Assembly: GCF_000826545.1 (NCBI RefSeq)
Contig: NZ_CDME01000001.1
Location: 1-64,000, forward strand
DNA length: 64,000 nucleotides
Direction: 5' to 3'
DNA from: Kibdelosporangium sp. MJ126-NF4
GTDB taxonomy: Bacteria > Actinomycetota > Actinomycetes > Mycobacteriales > Pseudonocardiaceae
Shown here piece by piece: positions 34,684 to 43,345 of the stretch (position 1 is its first letter; the number at the start of each line of letters is the position of its first letter). The notes beneath the pieces were generated by a model. The model saw only the letters and a list, made by a program, of their open reading frames with translations, was not told the DNA's origin and did no database searches. A program made the position numbers and the translations under genes.

Positions 34684-35343
34684 ATGACGAACTCCGCACG
34701 GCAGGTGCTGAGCCAGACCCAGGCGGAGCTGACTCCTTTGCCTGGCGCGAACCGCTTGGTGGCCCTCGTTGCCGACGGCACGGCGCCGGTGTCCGCGATC
34801 GGAGCGCTGGCCGCGGAGGAAAAGTACATCATCGCCAGTGACTGGCGCGCGTTCCTGACACTGGCCGCCCGCGCCGAGGACCCGGCCACCAGGCAGTTCT
34901 TCAGTTTCCTCGCCGGTGGGGAGAGCCTGGCGCTCGACCTGCTCGTCCCGCTGGCCGAGGCGGCCGGTGCGGACATGGACGCCCACACACCACAAGCGGG
35001 TTGCCAGGCATATGCGTCATACGTGGCGTCGTTGGCGCTCAACGCTTCGCCGGTTGACGCGGTGCTCGCGTTGTTCGCGAACTTCGCGGCATGGGGTGAA
35101 TACTGCGCCGCGATCTCCGCGTCCCTGCGGGCGAACTACGGATTCGACGACCGCGCGTGCGGTTTCCTCGACTTCTTCGCGACACCGGTTCCGGAGCCGG
35201 AACAGTATGCGCTGGCAGCGATTCAGACCGCGCTGTACAACGGCTGGGAGCCCGGTGAGGCGCGTCGGCACGGACGTTTGTTGCTGGACTACGAGCTGAT
35301 GTTCTGGAACACCCTCGCGGGCACCACCGACACCCCGGACTAG
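34684..35343 (+). CDS. TenA/THI-4/PqqC-like protein without the thiaminase Cys
   Basis: 219 residues, all helical, with the haem-oxygenase-like fold. Helix patterns (EEKYIIASDWRAFLTLAAR, FLAGGESLALDLL, GCQAYASYVASLAL, FANFAAWGEYCAAI, LLDYELMFWNTL) match TenA, but the catalytic PCxWxY segment reads FANFAAWGEY, so the nucleophilic Cys is absent. Thiamin salvage is therefore unlikely; an oxidase or scaffold role is possible. No thiamin genes are near. The stop overlaps a convergent tetR by 4 bp. Confidence 0.75.
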   Translation: MTNSARQVLSQTQAELTPLPGANRLVALVADGTAPVSAIGALAAEEKYIIASDWRAFLTLAARAEDPATRQFFSFLAGGESLALDLLVPLAEAAGADMDAHTPQAGCQAYASYVASLALNASPVDAVLALFANFAAWGEYCAAISASLRANYGFDDRACGFLDFFATPVPEPEQYALAAIQTALYNGWEPGEARRHGRLLLDYELMFWNTLAGTTDTPD

Positions 35344-35906
35344 GACGCGCGCAGCGACTCGAACATGATCGCGCCGAGCCGTCCCGGCTCGCCGCCGACG
35401 TGCCGTTCGGCCGCGACGATCCCGACGAGGATCGCTTTCAGGTCCGCGCCGTTCACGTCGGCGCGGACGGCGCCCGCCTGCTGGGCGCGGGCGAGCAGGT
35501 GGTCCTGCGCGGCACGGAGTGCCTGACTGGCCGGTCCCAGCACGTCCATCAGGTCACGGCCGGAGGAGGCGAGCGCCTCGCCGAGGGCCTTGTTGCCGAC
35601 CACCTTCTCGATCATGCTGACGAAGAAGCCGAAGAACGCCGCGCCGGGGTCGTCGGCGTCCGCAAGCGCTTCCGCCTCCGCGACCAGTGCCTCGACCCGG
35701 CTGATCAGGATCGCTTCCAGCAGCGCTTCCTTGGTGGGGAAGTGCCGGTAGACGGTGCCGATGCCGACCCCGGCACGCTTGGCGACCTCGTCGATCGGCA
35801 CGGCGAGGCCCTCGGTCTCGAAGACCTGCTGCGCGACGTCGAGCACCCGCGCGCGGTTTCGCCGCGCGTCGGCCCGCAGCGGCCGTTCGGTCTCCGTCAT
35901 GCTCAT
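35340..35906 (-). CDS. TetR-family regulator
   Basis: About 188 residues. HTH at 15-60 (RARVLDVAQQVFETEGLAV, GVGIGTVYRHFPTKEALL), then a helical ligand domain. Starts at 35906 or 35900 are both possible. It lies beside another tetR on the same strand with a 74-bp gap; its own target is not clear, since no operator-like palindrome was noticed directly upstream. Confidence 0.92.
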   Translation of the reverse strand: MSMTETERPLRADARRNRARVLDVAQQVFETEGLAVPIDEVAKRAGVGIGTVYRHFPTKEALLEAILISRVEALVAEAEALADADDPGAAFFGFFVSMIEKVVGNKALGEALASSGRDLMDVLGPASQALRAAQDHLLARAQQAGAVRADVNGADLKAILVGIVAAERHVGGEPGRLGAIMFESLRAS

Positions 35907-35980
35907 CACCCGTTTGCCTGCCGATGTCCGCCTGACCAGGGGACCTGTCGACCATATCCCGTTCTCGACGCGGCGGGCCG

Positions 35981-36562
35981 TCAACTGTGACCTGGCAGCT
36001 GCCGTTCGTAGGTGGCGATGAACCGCTCCATCGCCGCGTCGACCGCCTCCCGGTCTCCCGTGGCGAGCAGGTCGAGCAACAGGCCGCGGGTGACGGCAAG
36101 GCCGAGCCGCGCGTTCGCCGCCGCGTCCTGTTCGGACAGTCCCTGTGCCGTGCCGAGGGCGATGACCGGGTCGAGCCAGGCGTGGACCACGTCGTCGAGC
36201 AGCTGCGTCGTCCCCGGCCTGCCCTGCAACGCCTGGCCGTAGACCTCGAAGAACAGCCGGATGTTCGGCCACAGTGCCGGGTCGGAGACACGCCGCCAGT
36301 AGCGGCGGGCCAGATCGCCCACCGACTCGTCCGCCGCCTTCGCTGACTGCGCGGCCAGTTCGGCGAGCACAGCTCGCTGCCCGTCCTCGACCGTTTTGAT
36401 GATCGCCACGAGCAGGCCCTGCTTGGACCCGAAGTGGTAGATCAGCATCCGATGGCTCGTACCGAGTGCCGCCGCGATCTGCCGCAGGCTCCGATCGGCG
36501 ATCCCGTGTTCGGCCACGTACGCCACCGCGTCTGTCAGCAGCCGTTCTCTCGCGTCTACCAT
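35981..36562 (-). CDS. TetR-family regulator with adjacent operator
   Basis: 193 residues. N-terminal HTH (MVDARERLLTDAVAYVAEHG, SLRQIAAALGTSHRMLIYHFGSK) and a TetR C-terminal domain. ATG at 36562 is two bases from a perfect 28-bp palindrome (36565-36592) that must overlap the promoter, so it almost surely represses itself and the divergent SRPBCC gene. Confidence 0.92.
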   Translation of the reverse strand: MVDARERLLTDAVAYVAEHGIADRSLRQIAAALGTSHRMLIYHFGSKQGLLVAIIKTVEDGQRAVLAELAAQSAKAADESVGDLARRYWRRVSDPALWPNIRLFFEVYGQALQGRPGTTQLLDDVVHAWLDPVIALGTAQGLSEQDAAANARLGLAVTRGLLLDLLATGDREAVDAAMERFIATYERQLPGHS

Positions 36563-36564
36563 CG

Positions 36565-36592
36565 TACCAGATGGTACATGTACCATCTGGTA
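36565..36592. promoter_or_regulatory. 28-bp nested palindromic TetR operator
   Basis: Two 12-bp near-palindromes TACCAGATGGTA and TACCATCTGGTA flank CATG; the whole is a perfect 28-bp palindrome. This suggests two dimers binding side by side, as with QacR-type regulators. It lies between tetR (36562) and the SRPBCC gene (36611). Confidence 0.85.
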
Positions 36593-36610
36593 CACACGAA
36601 AGGCAGGCGC

Positions 36611-37045
36611 ATGGCGAAGCAGGAGTTCGAGGTCACCGTCCACTCGGCCGCCCCGCCCGGTGCGGTCTACGCGCTCCTCCGGGACGGCTCGACGTGGCCC
36701 GACTGGTCGACGCTGGAGAAATTCGTCCTGGAGAAGCCGGGTTCACCGGAGCCGGAGAGCGTCGGCGCGATCCGCAACTTCTTCACCGGCCGGTACAAGA
36801 TGCGGGAGCAGATCGCGGAACTGGTGCCGGACAAGCGATTCAGCTACACGCTGCTGTCCGGGCTCGCGCTCAAGGACTACCGCGCCGACGTCGACCTGAC
36901 GCCGTCCGGCGACGGCACGGACATCCGGTGGCACACGTCGTTCCGGCCGAAAGTGCCCGGAATGGGCGGGATCTACCGGCGCACCCTGTACAAGCTCACC
37001 GCCGACCTTGCCGCACGCCTGGCGGAGTACGCCGCCAGGCAGTGA
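36611..37045 (+). CDS. SRPBCC/polyketide cyclase-like protein
   Basis: 144 residues of the START/Bet v1 fold, a ligand-binding cavity protein. EVTVHSAAPPGAVYALLRDGSTWPDWS and GGIYRRTLYKLTADLAARL are typical. It probably binds or modifies a hydrophobic molecule and is controlled by the divergent TetR protein through the palindrome just upstream. Confidence 0.88.
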   Translation: MAKQEFEVTVHSAAPPGAVYALLRDGSTWPDWSTLEKFVLEKPGSPEPESVGAIRNFFTGRYKMREQIAELVPDKRFSYTLLSGLALKDYRADVDLTPSGDGTDIRWHTSFRPKVPGMGGIYRRTLYKLTADLAARLAEYAARQ

Positions 37046-37062
37046 CTCAGACTGGGGCGATT

Positions 37063-37076
37063 CGGACTACAGTCCC
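37063..37076. promoter_or_regulatory. TetR operator copy upstream of tetR (37080)
   Basis: CGGACTACAGTCCC is a one-mismatch form of the CGGAC-N4-GTCCG palindrome found twice downstream of the same gene. It ends 3 bp before the GTG start, so it could mediate autorepression of a leaderless transcript. Confidence 0.6.
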
Positions 37077-37079
37077 CTT

Positions 37080-37688
37080 GTGTCTGACGACGAGCTGATG
37101 AGGATCGGCGCGAAACCGCCGAAGGAACGCGCGGACGCGGCCCGCAACCGCGGCAAGATCCTGACCGCTGCGGCGAGCCTGTTCGACCGGCACGGGGTCG
37201 CCGGTGTCTCGATGGACCAGATCGCGACCGAGGCCGGTGTCGGCAAGGGGACGCTGTTCCGGCGGTTCGGCGACAAGTCCGGCCTGGCCGCGGCGCTGCT
37301 GGACGGCCGCGAGCGCGAACTGCAGCAGGCGATCCTGTCCGGCGAGCCGCCGCTGGGCCCGGACGCGCCCGCCGACGTGCGGCTGACCGCGTTCATCGAG
37401 GCCTACGCGGCCTTCCTCGACGCGAACGTCGACCTGATCCACCTGTCGGAGACGGCGTCGCCGGGCGCGCGGTACCGGATCGGCTCGTACCAGCTCTGGC
37501 ACCGGCACGTGACGATCCTGCTCGCCAAGGCCCGGCCCGACCTGGACACCGACTACCTCGCACACGCGATCCTCGCGCCACTGGCCGCCGACCTGCGCAA
37601 AGCACTGGACTACCCGCCGCAGCGGGCGGCGGCGGGCGCCGTGGCGCTGACTCGTCTCGTCCTCACCGGAGTGACAAGCGGACCATAG
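37080..37688 (+). CDS. TetR-family regulator of the azoreductase
   Basis: 202 residues. HTH at about 25-70 (KILTAAASLFDRHGVAGVSM, AGVGKGTLFRRFGDKSGL) and a TetR ligand domain. GTG at 37080 is the likely start. Matching palindromes lie before this gene and twice between it and azoR, so it probably represses both; azoreductase-linked regulators of this type respond to electrophiles or quinones. Confidence 0.92.
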   Translation: MSDDELMRIGAKPPKERADAARNRGKILTAAASLFDRHGVAGVSMDQIATEAGVGKGTLFRRFGDKSGLAAALLDGRERELQQAILSGEPPLGPDAPADVRLTAFIEAYAAFLDANVDLIHLSETASPGARYRIGSYQLWHRHVTILLAKARPDLDTDYLAHAILAPLAADLRKALDYPPQRAAAGAVALTRLVLTGVTSGP

Positions 37689-37722
37689 TCCGCTAATCTC
37701 GATTCAACCGGACCGTAGTCCG
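37679..37722. promoter_or_regulatory. Paired TetR operators upstream of azoR
   Basis: Two copies of a 14-bp palindrome, CGGACCATAGTCCG (37679-37692) and CGGACCGTAGTCCG (37709-37722), have centres exactly 30 bp apart. The first overlaps the end of tetR, the second ends 19 bp before the azoR ATG. Confidence 0.75.
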
Positions 37723-37741
37723 ATTAATCGAGAGGCCTGTC

Positions 37742-38359
37742 ATGAGCACGGTGTTGCACATCTCCGCGTCGCCACGGGGCGAGGCGTCCGAATCGCTGGC
37801 GATCGCGCGTACCTTCCTGGAGACGTACGAGGAAACCCATCCCGACGACGAGATCGTCCCCTTCGACCTGTGGGACGGCACGCTGCCGGAGTTCGGCCCG
37901 GCGGCCGCGGCGGCCAAGATGGAGCTGTTCGCGGGCCGGGAGCCGTCCGGCGACGCGTGGAACGCGGTGATCCGCACGTTCGAGCGGTTCGACGCGGCCG
38001 ACAAGTACCTGTTCAGCGTTCCGATGTGGAACTCGACGGTGCCCTACATCCTCAAGCAGTTCATCGACGTCGTCAGCCAGCCGGGCATGATCTTCTCGTT
38101 CGACCCGCGACACGGCTACACAGGACTGTTGCAGGGCAAGAAGGCCGCGGTGATCTACACGAGCGCGGTCTACGGCGACGGCCTGCCGCCGTCCTTCGGC
38201 GCCGACTTCCAACAGCCCTATCTGGACAACTGGCTGCGCTGGGCCGGTGTGCACGACATCACCTCGATCCAGTTCCGGCCGGACCTGGTCACCGTGACCG
38301 GCGACGCGGACCGCGCGAGCGCGCGTGAGCAGGCGCGGGACGTGGCGAAGAACTTCTAA
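37742..38359 (+). CDS. azoR: FMN-dependent NADH:azoreductase/quinone reductase
   Basis: 205 residues of the flavodoxin-like AzoR family. ISASPRGEASES binds the FMN phosphate and FSVPMWNSTVPYILKQFID is a family block. It makes two-electron reductions of quinones and azo compounds, a detoxification role. GAGAGG before the ATG is the ribosome site. The upstream TetR palindromes point to induction by an electrophile. Confidence 0.92.
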   Translation: MSTVLHISASPRGEASESLAIARTFLETYEETHPDDEIVPFDLWDGTLPEFGPAAAAAKMELFAGREPSGDAWNAVIRTFERFDAADKYLFSVPMWNSTVPYILKQFIDVVSQPGMIFSFDPRHGYTGLLQGKKAAVIYTSAVYGDGLPPSFGADFQQPYLDNWLRWAGVHDITSIQFRPDLVTVTGDADRASAREQARDVAKNF

Positions 38360-38474
38360 GAAGAAGTGGTTGGCGTCACGGGGGCGTCAACAACGCATTA
38401 ACAAGTCACCTCCGATCGTCATGACGGCGTCGCGCCTTGCCGCCCAACCGCGGAAATGGGGTTGTGGTGGAGGA

Positions 38475-39791
38475 GTGACTCTGACGGATGTGCTGCCCAG
38501 TCTGGGCCGATCACTGCATTCCAAGCTGGAACCGGACGTCTGGCCGCGCAGTGCGAGCGCGCACCCCGACGGCCTGCGGATCGCGGGCATCCCGGTGACC
38601 GAGCTCGCCGCGCGGTTCGGCACCCCCGCCTACATCCTCGACGAGGACGAGGTCAGGCGCCGGTGCCGGGCGTACCGGGCCGCACTGCCCGGCTTCGAGA
38701 TCGCCTACGCGGGCAAGTCGCTGACCTGCCGTGCCGTCCTGCGCTGGATGGCCGAGGAGGGCTTCTCGCTTGACGTCTGCTCGGCCGGTGAACTGGCCGT
38801 CGCACGTGCCGTCGGCTTCCCGGCCGAGCGGATCCTGATGCACGGCAACGTCAAGACCGCCGAGGACTGGAAGGCCGCGCTCGGCTACGAGATCGGCCGG
38901 ATCGTCGTGGACTCGCTCGACGAGATCGAGCAGCTCGGCGCGCTGGCACGACATCCGCAGCGGGTGCTCGTCCGCGTCACCCCTGGCGTGGACGGGCACA
39001 CGCACAAAGCGATCGCGACCGGGGTGGAGGACCAGAAGTTCGGTTTCCCGTTGCGGGACGCGATGACCGCGGTGGACGCCGTGCTGGCGCAGCCCGGTCT
39101 GCGGCTGGACGGCCTGCACTGCCACATCGGCTCGCAGATCTCCACTGTGGCCAGTTTCGAGCTGGCCGCCCGGCGGATGGTCGAGTTCGCCGGAGCGATC
39201 CGTGACCGGCACGGGATCGTGCTGAAGTCGCTGGACCTCGGCGGCGGGCACGCCGTGCCGTACCTGCCCGGCCAGCAGGAGTTCGACCTGGCCGGATACG
39301 CCCAGCGAGTGCAGGTCGCGGTCAACTACACCGCGACGCAGCTCGGGCTGCCCGCGCCCCAGCTGACCATCGAGCCGGGCCGGGCACTGGTGGCCAACGC
39401 GGGCGTCACGCTGTACCGCGTCGTCACGGTGAAAGGCCGCTACGTCGCCGTGGACGGCGGGATGAGCGACAACATGCGCGCGTGCCTGTACGACGCGAAG
39501 TACCTCGTCCGGCTCGCCGGACGGTCCTCCTCTGCTCCACTGAGGACGGTCTCGGTCGTCGGACGGCACTGCGAAGCGGGCGATGTCCTCGCCGCCGACA
39601 TCCCGTTGCCGTCGGACGTGCACGCGGGCGACGTGCTCGCGGTGCCCGTGACCGGCGCGTACCACCACTCCCTCGCCTCGAACTACAACCAGGTCTGCCG
39701 CCCGCCGATCATCGGTGTCCGGGACGGCTGGGCGCGGCCGTTGGTGCGCAGGGAGACCGAAGAGGACCTGCTGGCCCGTGACGTCGGCTAG
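38475..39791 (+). CDS. Diaminopimelate decarboxylase-like PLP enzyme
   Basis: 438 residues, fold type III. PLP lysine K81 in YAGKSLT, HGNVKTAEDW, GLHCHIGSQI, the Gly-rich LDLGGGH, EPGRALVANAG and CEAGDVLA are all present, as in LysA. It decarboxylates meso-DAP or a related diamino acid. Neither argS nor hom/thrC is next to it as in the housekeeping actinobacterial locus, so it could be a paralogue. GTG at 38475 follows GGTGGAGGA. Its stop overlaps the convergent WYL gene by 4 bp. Confidence 0.88.
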   Translation: MTLTDVLPSLGRSLHSKLEPDVWPRSASAHPDGLRIAGIPVTELAARFGTPAYILDEDEVRRRCRAYRAALPGFEIAYAGKSLTCRAVLRWMAEEGFSLDVCSAGELAVARAVGFPAERILMHGNVKTAEDWKAALGYEIGRIVVDSLDEIEQLGALARHPQRVLVRVTPGVDGHTHKAIATGVEDQKFGFPLRDAMTAVDAVLAQPGLRLDGLHCHIGSQISTVASFELAARRMVEFAGAIRDRHGIVLKSLDLGGGHAVPYLPGQQEFDLAGYAQRVQVAVNYTATQLGLPAPQLTIEPGRALVANAGVTLYRVVTVKGRYVAVDGGMSDNMRACLYDAKYLVRLAGRSSSAPLRTVSVVGRHCEAGDVLAADIPLPSDVHAGDVLAVPVTGAYHHSLASNYNQVCRPPIIGVRDGWARPLVRRETEEDLLARDVG

Positions 39792-40753
39792 GAATACAGC
39801 CTGACCAGGTCCGCCGCCGCCCGCACGAACATCTCCCGCAGCTGCGGCGGTTCGAGGACTTCGGCGTCCGGGCCGAGCTGCAGGATGGCGTGCAGCGCGT
39901 GCAGGTTCGTCTCGATCGGCACGGTCACGGTGACCCAGCCGTCCTCATCGGGCTCCGGCGTGTGGTCGCGCAGCGCGCGGCCGACCACCGGGCCCAGCAG
40001 GAACGCCATCTTGCGGCCCTGCGGCGACAGCCGGACCGTGGCCTGGCCCTTCCACAGCGTGCTCTGCACCCGCTCGGCCGAGACCTCCCAGTGCTTGGCC
40101 AGGTCGAAGCCCGTGGGCCGGTCGAACTTCCGGTCGGTCGGCTCCAGCGCGAGAATCCGTGACACACGGTAGGTCCGTGGCTCGGAGCCGCTGACGGCGA
40201 CGAGGTACCAGGTGCCGTTCTTCAGCACGAGCCCGAGCGGTTCGAGCACGCGGTCCACTTCGGTACTGCCCCACCTGCGGTAGCGCACAGAGATCCGGCG
40301 CTGCTCCCACACCGCACCGGCGACGGCGGCCAGGTGCGGAGCGGACTCGTCCTCCCGGAACCAGCCTGGCGCGTCCAGCAGGAACCGTTCCCTGATGGAC
40401 TCCGCCCTGGAGCGCAGCTCGGGCGGCAACGCGGCCATCAGCTTGAGCTGGGCGGCCGCGAGCACCTCACCGAGTCCGAGCTGTTTGGCCTGGTCGGGCA
40501 GACCGGCGAGGAACAGCGACTCGGCCTCGGCCGTGGTCATCCCGGTCAGCTGAGTGCGGTAGCCGTCCAGCAGCTGGTAGCCGCCCGTGGGGCCGCGGTC
40601 CGCGTACACCGGCACACCAGCGGAGCTGAGCGACTCCACGTCCCGGTAGATCGTGCGGACCGAGACCTCCAGCTCGTCGGCGAGTTCCTGCGCGGTCATC
40701 CGGCCCCTGGCCTGCAGAAGCAGGAGGACCGACAGCAACCGGCTCGCTCGCAC
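39788..40753 (-). CDS. HTH-WYL domain regulator
   Basis: 321 residues. HTH_11 winged helix (RLLSVLLLLQARGRMTAQEL, VSVRTIYRDVESLSSAGVPV), a middle WYL domain (SVRYRRWGSTEVDRVLEPLG, NGTWYLVAVSGSEPRTYRV) and a C-terminal WCX extension. WYL regulators include PafBC and phage-defence repressors that sense DNA damage or nucleic acid. The start GTG at 40753 lies only 30 bp from the ATG of the divergent LigD-type polymerase, so it very likely controls that gene. Confidence 0.92.
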   Translation of the reverse strand: MRASRLLSVLLLLQARGRMTAQELADELEVSVRTIYRDVESLSSAGVPVYADRGPTGGYQLLDGYRTQLTGMTTAEAESLFLAGLPDQAKQLGLGEVLAAAQLKLMAALPPELRSRAESIRERFLLDAPGWFREDESAPHLAAVAGAVWEQRRISVRYRRWGSTEVDRVLEPLGLVLKNGTWYLVAVSGSEPRTYRVSRILALEPTDRKFDRPTGFDLAKHWEVSAERVQSTLWKGQATVRLSPQGRKMAFLLGPVVGRALRDHTPEPDEDGWVTVTVPIETNLHALHAILQLGPDAEVLEPPQLREMFVRAAADLVRLYS

Positions 40754-40783
40754 ACGTCGATTCTGCCGGGTAACGTCCGGACC

Positions 40784-41770
40784 ATGCTCCTCGCCGGACG
40801 CGAAGTGGCCATCAGCAGCCCGGACAAGGTGTACTTCCCCGACCGCGGCGAGACCAAGCTCGACCTGGTCAACTACTACGCGGCGGTCGCGGAGCCGCTG
40901 ATGCGCGCGATGGGCGGACGGCCGGTGCTGATGCAGCGTTTCCCGCGCGGCGCGGGCGGGCCGTCGTTCTTCCAGAAGCGCGTGCCGGACAACGTCCCGC
41001 CGTGGCTGGCGACGACGGTCGTCCAGACCGTGAACGGCACGCCGTCGAAAGCCCTGGTCATCGCCGATCTGGCGCACGTGGCGTGGGCGGTGAACCTCGG
41101 CTGTCTCGGCTTCCACGTGTGGCCGTTCACCGCGGCGGACGCCGACCACGCGGACGAACTGCGGCTCGACCTCGATCCCCAACCGGGAACCGGCTTCGCG
41201 CAGGCCGTCGAGGCCGCACACGAGCTGCGCGCGCTGCTGGCGTCGCTGGGGCTGGAGGGCTACCCGAAGACGACCGGGCAGCGCGGGCTGCACGTGTACC
41301 TGCGCCTTGAGCCGCGCTGGGATCCGTACCAGGTCCGCTCGGCCGCCGTGGCCGTCGCCCGTGAGCTGGAACGGCGCCGCCCTGACCTGATCACGGCGGC
41401 GTGGTGGAAGGAAGAGCGAGGCGCCCGGATCTTCGTCGACTACAACCAGAACGCCCCACACAAGACGGTCTTCGGCGCGTGGTCCGTGCGGGACAAGGTG
41501 ACCGGCCCGGTGTCGACGCCGCTGTTCTGGTCCGAACTGGACTCCGTCGATCCGCAGGCGCTCACCCTGGCGTCGGTCCCGGCCCGGCTGGCGGAGCTCG
41601 GCGATCCGTGGGAGCCGATGCGCCCCCAGTCGTTGGAGCCGCTGCTGGAGATGCACGAACGGGACACGGCCGCCGGGTTGATGGACGCGCCGTGGCCGCC
41701 GGTGTACCCCAAGCAGCCCAACGAACCCGATCGTGTCGCTCCCAGCCGGGCACGAAGTTCCGACTCCTAG
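40784..41770 (+). CDS. LigD-type DNA primase/polymerase domain protein
   Basis: 328 residues, the AEP-family polymerase module of bacterial non-homologous end joining, standing alone without ligase or nuclease domains. The catalytic pair is in RLDLDPQPG, the nucleotide-binding TTGQRGLHVYLRL follows, and the third acidic residue is in IFVDYNQN. Such proteins fill gaps or extend ends with Ku and LigD. Ku is not in this window. It is followed 25 bp later by a macro-domain gene. Confidence 0.92.
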   Translation: MLLAGREVAISSPDKVYFPDRGETKLDLVNYYAAVAEPLMRAMGGRPVLMQRFPRGAGGPSFFQKRVPDNVPPWLATTVVQTVNGTPSKALVIADLAHVAWAVNLGCLGFHVWPFTAADADHADELRLDLDPQPGTGFAQAVEAAHELRALLASLGLEGYPKTTGQRGLHVYLRLEPRWDPYQVRSAAVAVARELERRRPDLITAAWWKEERGARIFVDYNQNAPHKTVFGAWSVRDKVTGPVSTPLFWSELDSVDPQALTLASVPARLAELGDPWEPMRPQSLEPLLEMHERDTAAGLMDAPWPPVYPKQPNEPDRVAPSRARSSDS

Positions 41771-41795
41771 TCGTCAAGGCTGACATCATCACACC

Positions 41796-42533
41796 ATGGG
41801 TTTGATCGAGGCAGTGCTCGGCGACATCACCGAACAGCGCGTGGACGCGATCGTCACAGCGGCGAACGAGTCGCTGACAGGCGGCGGTGGTGTCGACGGC
41901 GCTGTCCACCGCGCGGCCGGTCCCCGCCTGGCTGAGGCGGGGGCGGCGCTGGCGCCGTGCCTGCCCGGAAACGCCGTCGCGACACCGGCTTTCGACCTGG
42001 CGCCGGTGAAGCACGTGATCCACACCGTCGGGCCGGTGTGGGAGGGCGGCGGGCACGGCGAGGCGAAGGTGCTCGCCTCGTGCTACCAGAACTCCCTGTT
42101 GGTGGCGGAGGAACTCCGTGTTCGCAGCATCGCGTTCCCGGCCGTCGCGACCGGCGTCTACGGGTATCCGGCGGCGGAGGCCGCGGCCATCGCCGCGTGG
42201 GCGGTCCGGTCGACGCCGTCGGACTTCGCCGAGATCCGGCTCGTCGCGTTCGACGAGGAGACGTACTCACTGCTGGCGGACGCCGTGCGGGCCCCGGTCG
42301 TCGAGCACTGTGGCACCTGCGGCGAGGTCGGCGTGCCGATCCTGTTCGGCCTGCCGACGGCGCACGCGGTCGCCGCGGGCGAGGCAGGACGGCTGAAGCT
42401 GGCCGGTTGCGTCGTGCACGGCGACGGTTCGGACCCGCAGTGGGAGTGCCCGAACGGTCACCAGTGGACCAACAACGACCCGGACGACCTGCGTGTCCTG
42501 GTGGCGATCACCGAGGCGGTCGACGGCTACTGA
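41796..42533 (+). CDS. Macro-domain protein with C-terminal Cys/His module
   Basis: 245 residues. Residues 1-170 are a macro domain (VTAANESLTGGGGVDGAVHRAAG, GPVWEGGGHGEAKVLASCY, FPAVATGVYGYP) that binds or hydrolyses ADP-ribose. The tail has CGTCG and CPNGHQW, a possible zinc-binding unit I do not recognise as standard. It follows the LigD-type polymerase, suggesting a DNA-damage or ADP-ribosylation link. Confidence 0.9.
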   Translation: MGLIEAVLGDITEQRVDAIVTAANESLTGGGGVDGAVHRAAGPRLAEAGAALAPCLPGNAVATPAFDLAPVKHVIHTVGPVWEGGGHGEAKVLASCYQNSLLVAEELRVRSIAFPAVATGVYGYPAAEAAAIAAWAVRSTPSDFAEIRLVAFDEETYSLLADAVRAPVVEHCGTCGEVGVPILFGLPTAHAVAAGEAGRLKLAGCVVHGDGSDPQWECPNGHQWTNNDPDDLRVLVAITEAVDGY

Positions 42534-42619
42534 GCCCACGGGCCGACGCCGGAGATCCGTTCCGGCTCGATCCGCCCGATCAGGGTGGTCGCCGCCCAGG
42601 ATTAGTCCACAAAGGACGC

Positions 42620-43300
42620 CTACTCCCACGTGAGGTGGCCGCGTTCGTCGACCTCGGCGCGGACCGGATCGCCGTCGACGACGATCTCGCTGCCCGCCAA
42701 GGCGTTCGCCACCTCCGCCAGCATGGCCGTGACACTCGGCCAAGTGGGATCCGCCTGCGCTGTCCCGACATTGTCGAACGACATGACACAGCCGCGCAGC
42801 GGGCCGTCCCTGAGGTCGACGAAGAGGTCGGTTCCCATCCGGCTGTCCGCGATCGGCAGCCAGACCGGCAGGTACATCCCCTCACAGGGCGTCCCCGCCG
42901 GTTCGGCCATGAGCGCGGCGATCCTGTCGTCGACGGTGGGCCGTTGCCCGCCCGCCCACGCGAGCAGCTCACGGTGCATCCAGCCGTCCTCACTCGCGAA
43001 GTAGTTGTCTTCCGCGTTGCGCCACACGTCTGTCCAGGACTTGCGACTGCGCAACGCGGACGCCACCGGATAGGGGTCGAACCAGCGTGGGAGCAGGTGG
43101 CCGGGCCCGTCCGCCCGTCCGTCGGCCAGTCGCCACCAGGCGAGCAGGTCCGCGGGCAGAGCGACACCGACAGCCTCCTCGGCGGCGGCGATGTCAGGCT
43201 CGGTGGCAGGAGGCCTGATCGTGGCGAGCAGATCGGGCGCACGTTGCGCGAGGGAAGCACGGATGCGGTTCCAGGACGTCTCGACGTCAGGCAGGCTCAT
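42620..43300 (-). CDS. SMI1/KNR4 (SUKH)-family protein
   Basis: 226 residues. The N-terminal PATEPDIAAAEEAVGVALPADLLAWWRLADG is the SUKH signature. Family members include immunity proteins of contact toxins, but many stand alone. No toxin gene is adjacent; the upstream 43346-43512 region may hold a decayed reading frame. It converges on the macro-domain gene. Confidence 0.85.
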   Translation of the reverse strand: MSLPDVETSWNRIRASLAQRAPDLLATIRPPATEPDIAAAEEAVGVALPADLLAWWRLADGRADGPGHLLPRWFDPYPVASALRSRKSWTDVWRNAEDNYFASEDGWMHRELLAWAGGQRPTVDDRIAALMAEPAGTPCEGMYLPVWLPIADSRMGTDLFVDLRDGPLRGCVMSFDNVGTAQADPTWPSVTAMLAEVANALAGSEIVVDGDPVRAEVDERGHLTWE

Positions 43301-43345
43301 GCCGAGCGATCATTCCGCACCTCGGTCGTCCGCGAACCCGATTGA

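Noticed and set aside
34684..35343. Thiamin salvage enzyme
   Set aside because: The catalytic Cys motif is missing and no thiamin gene or TPP riboswitch is nearby.
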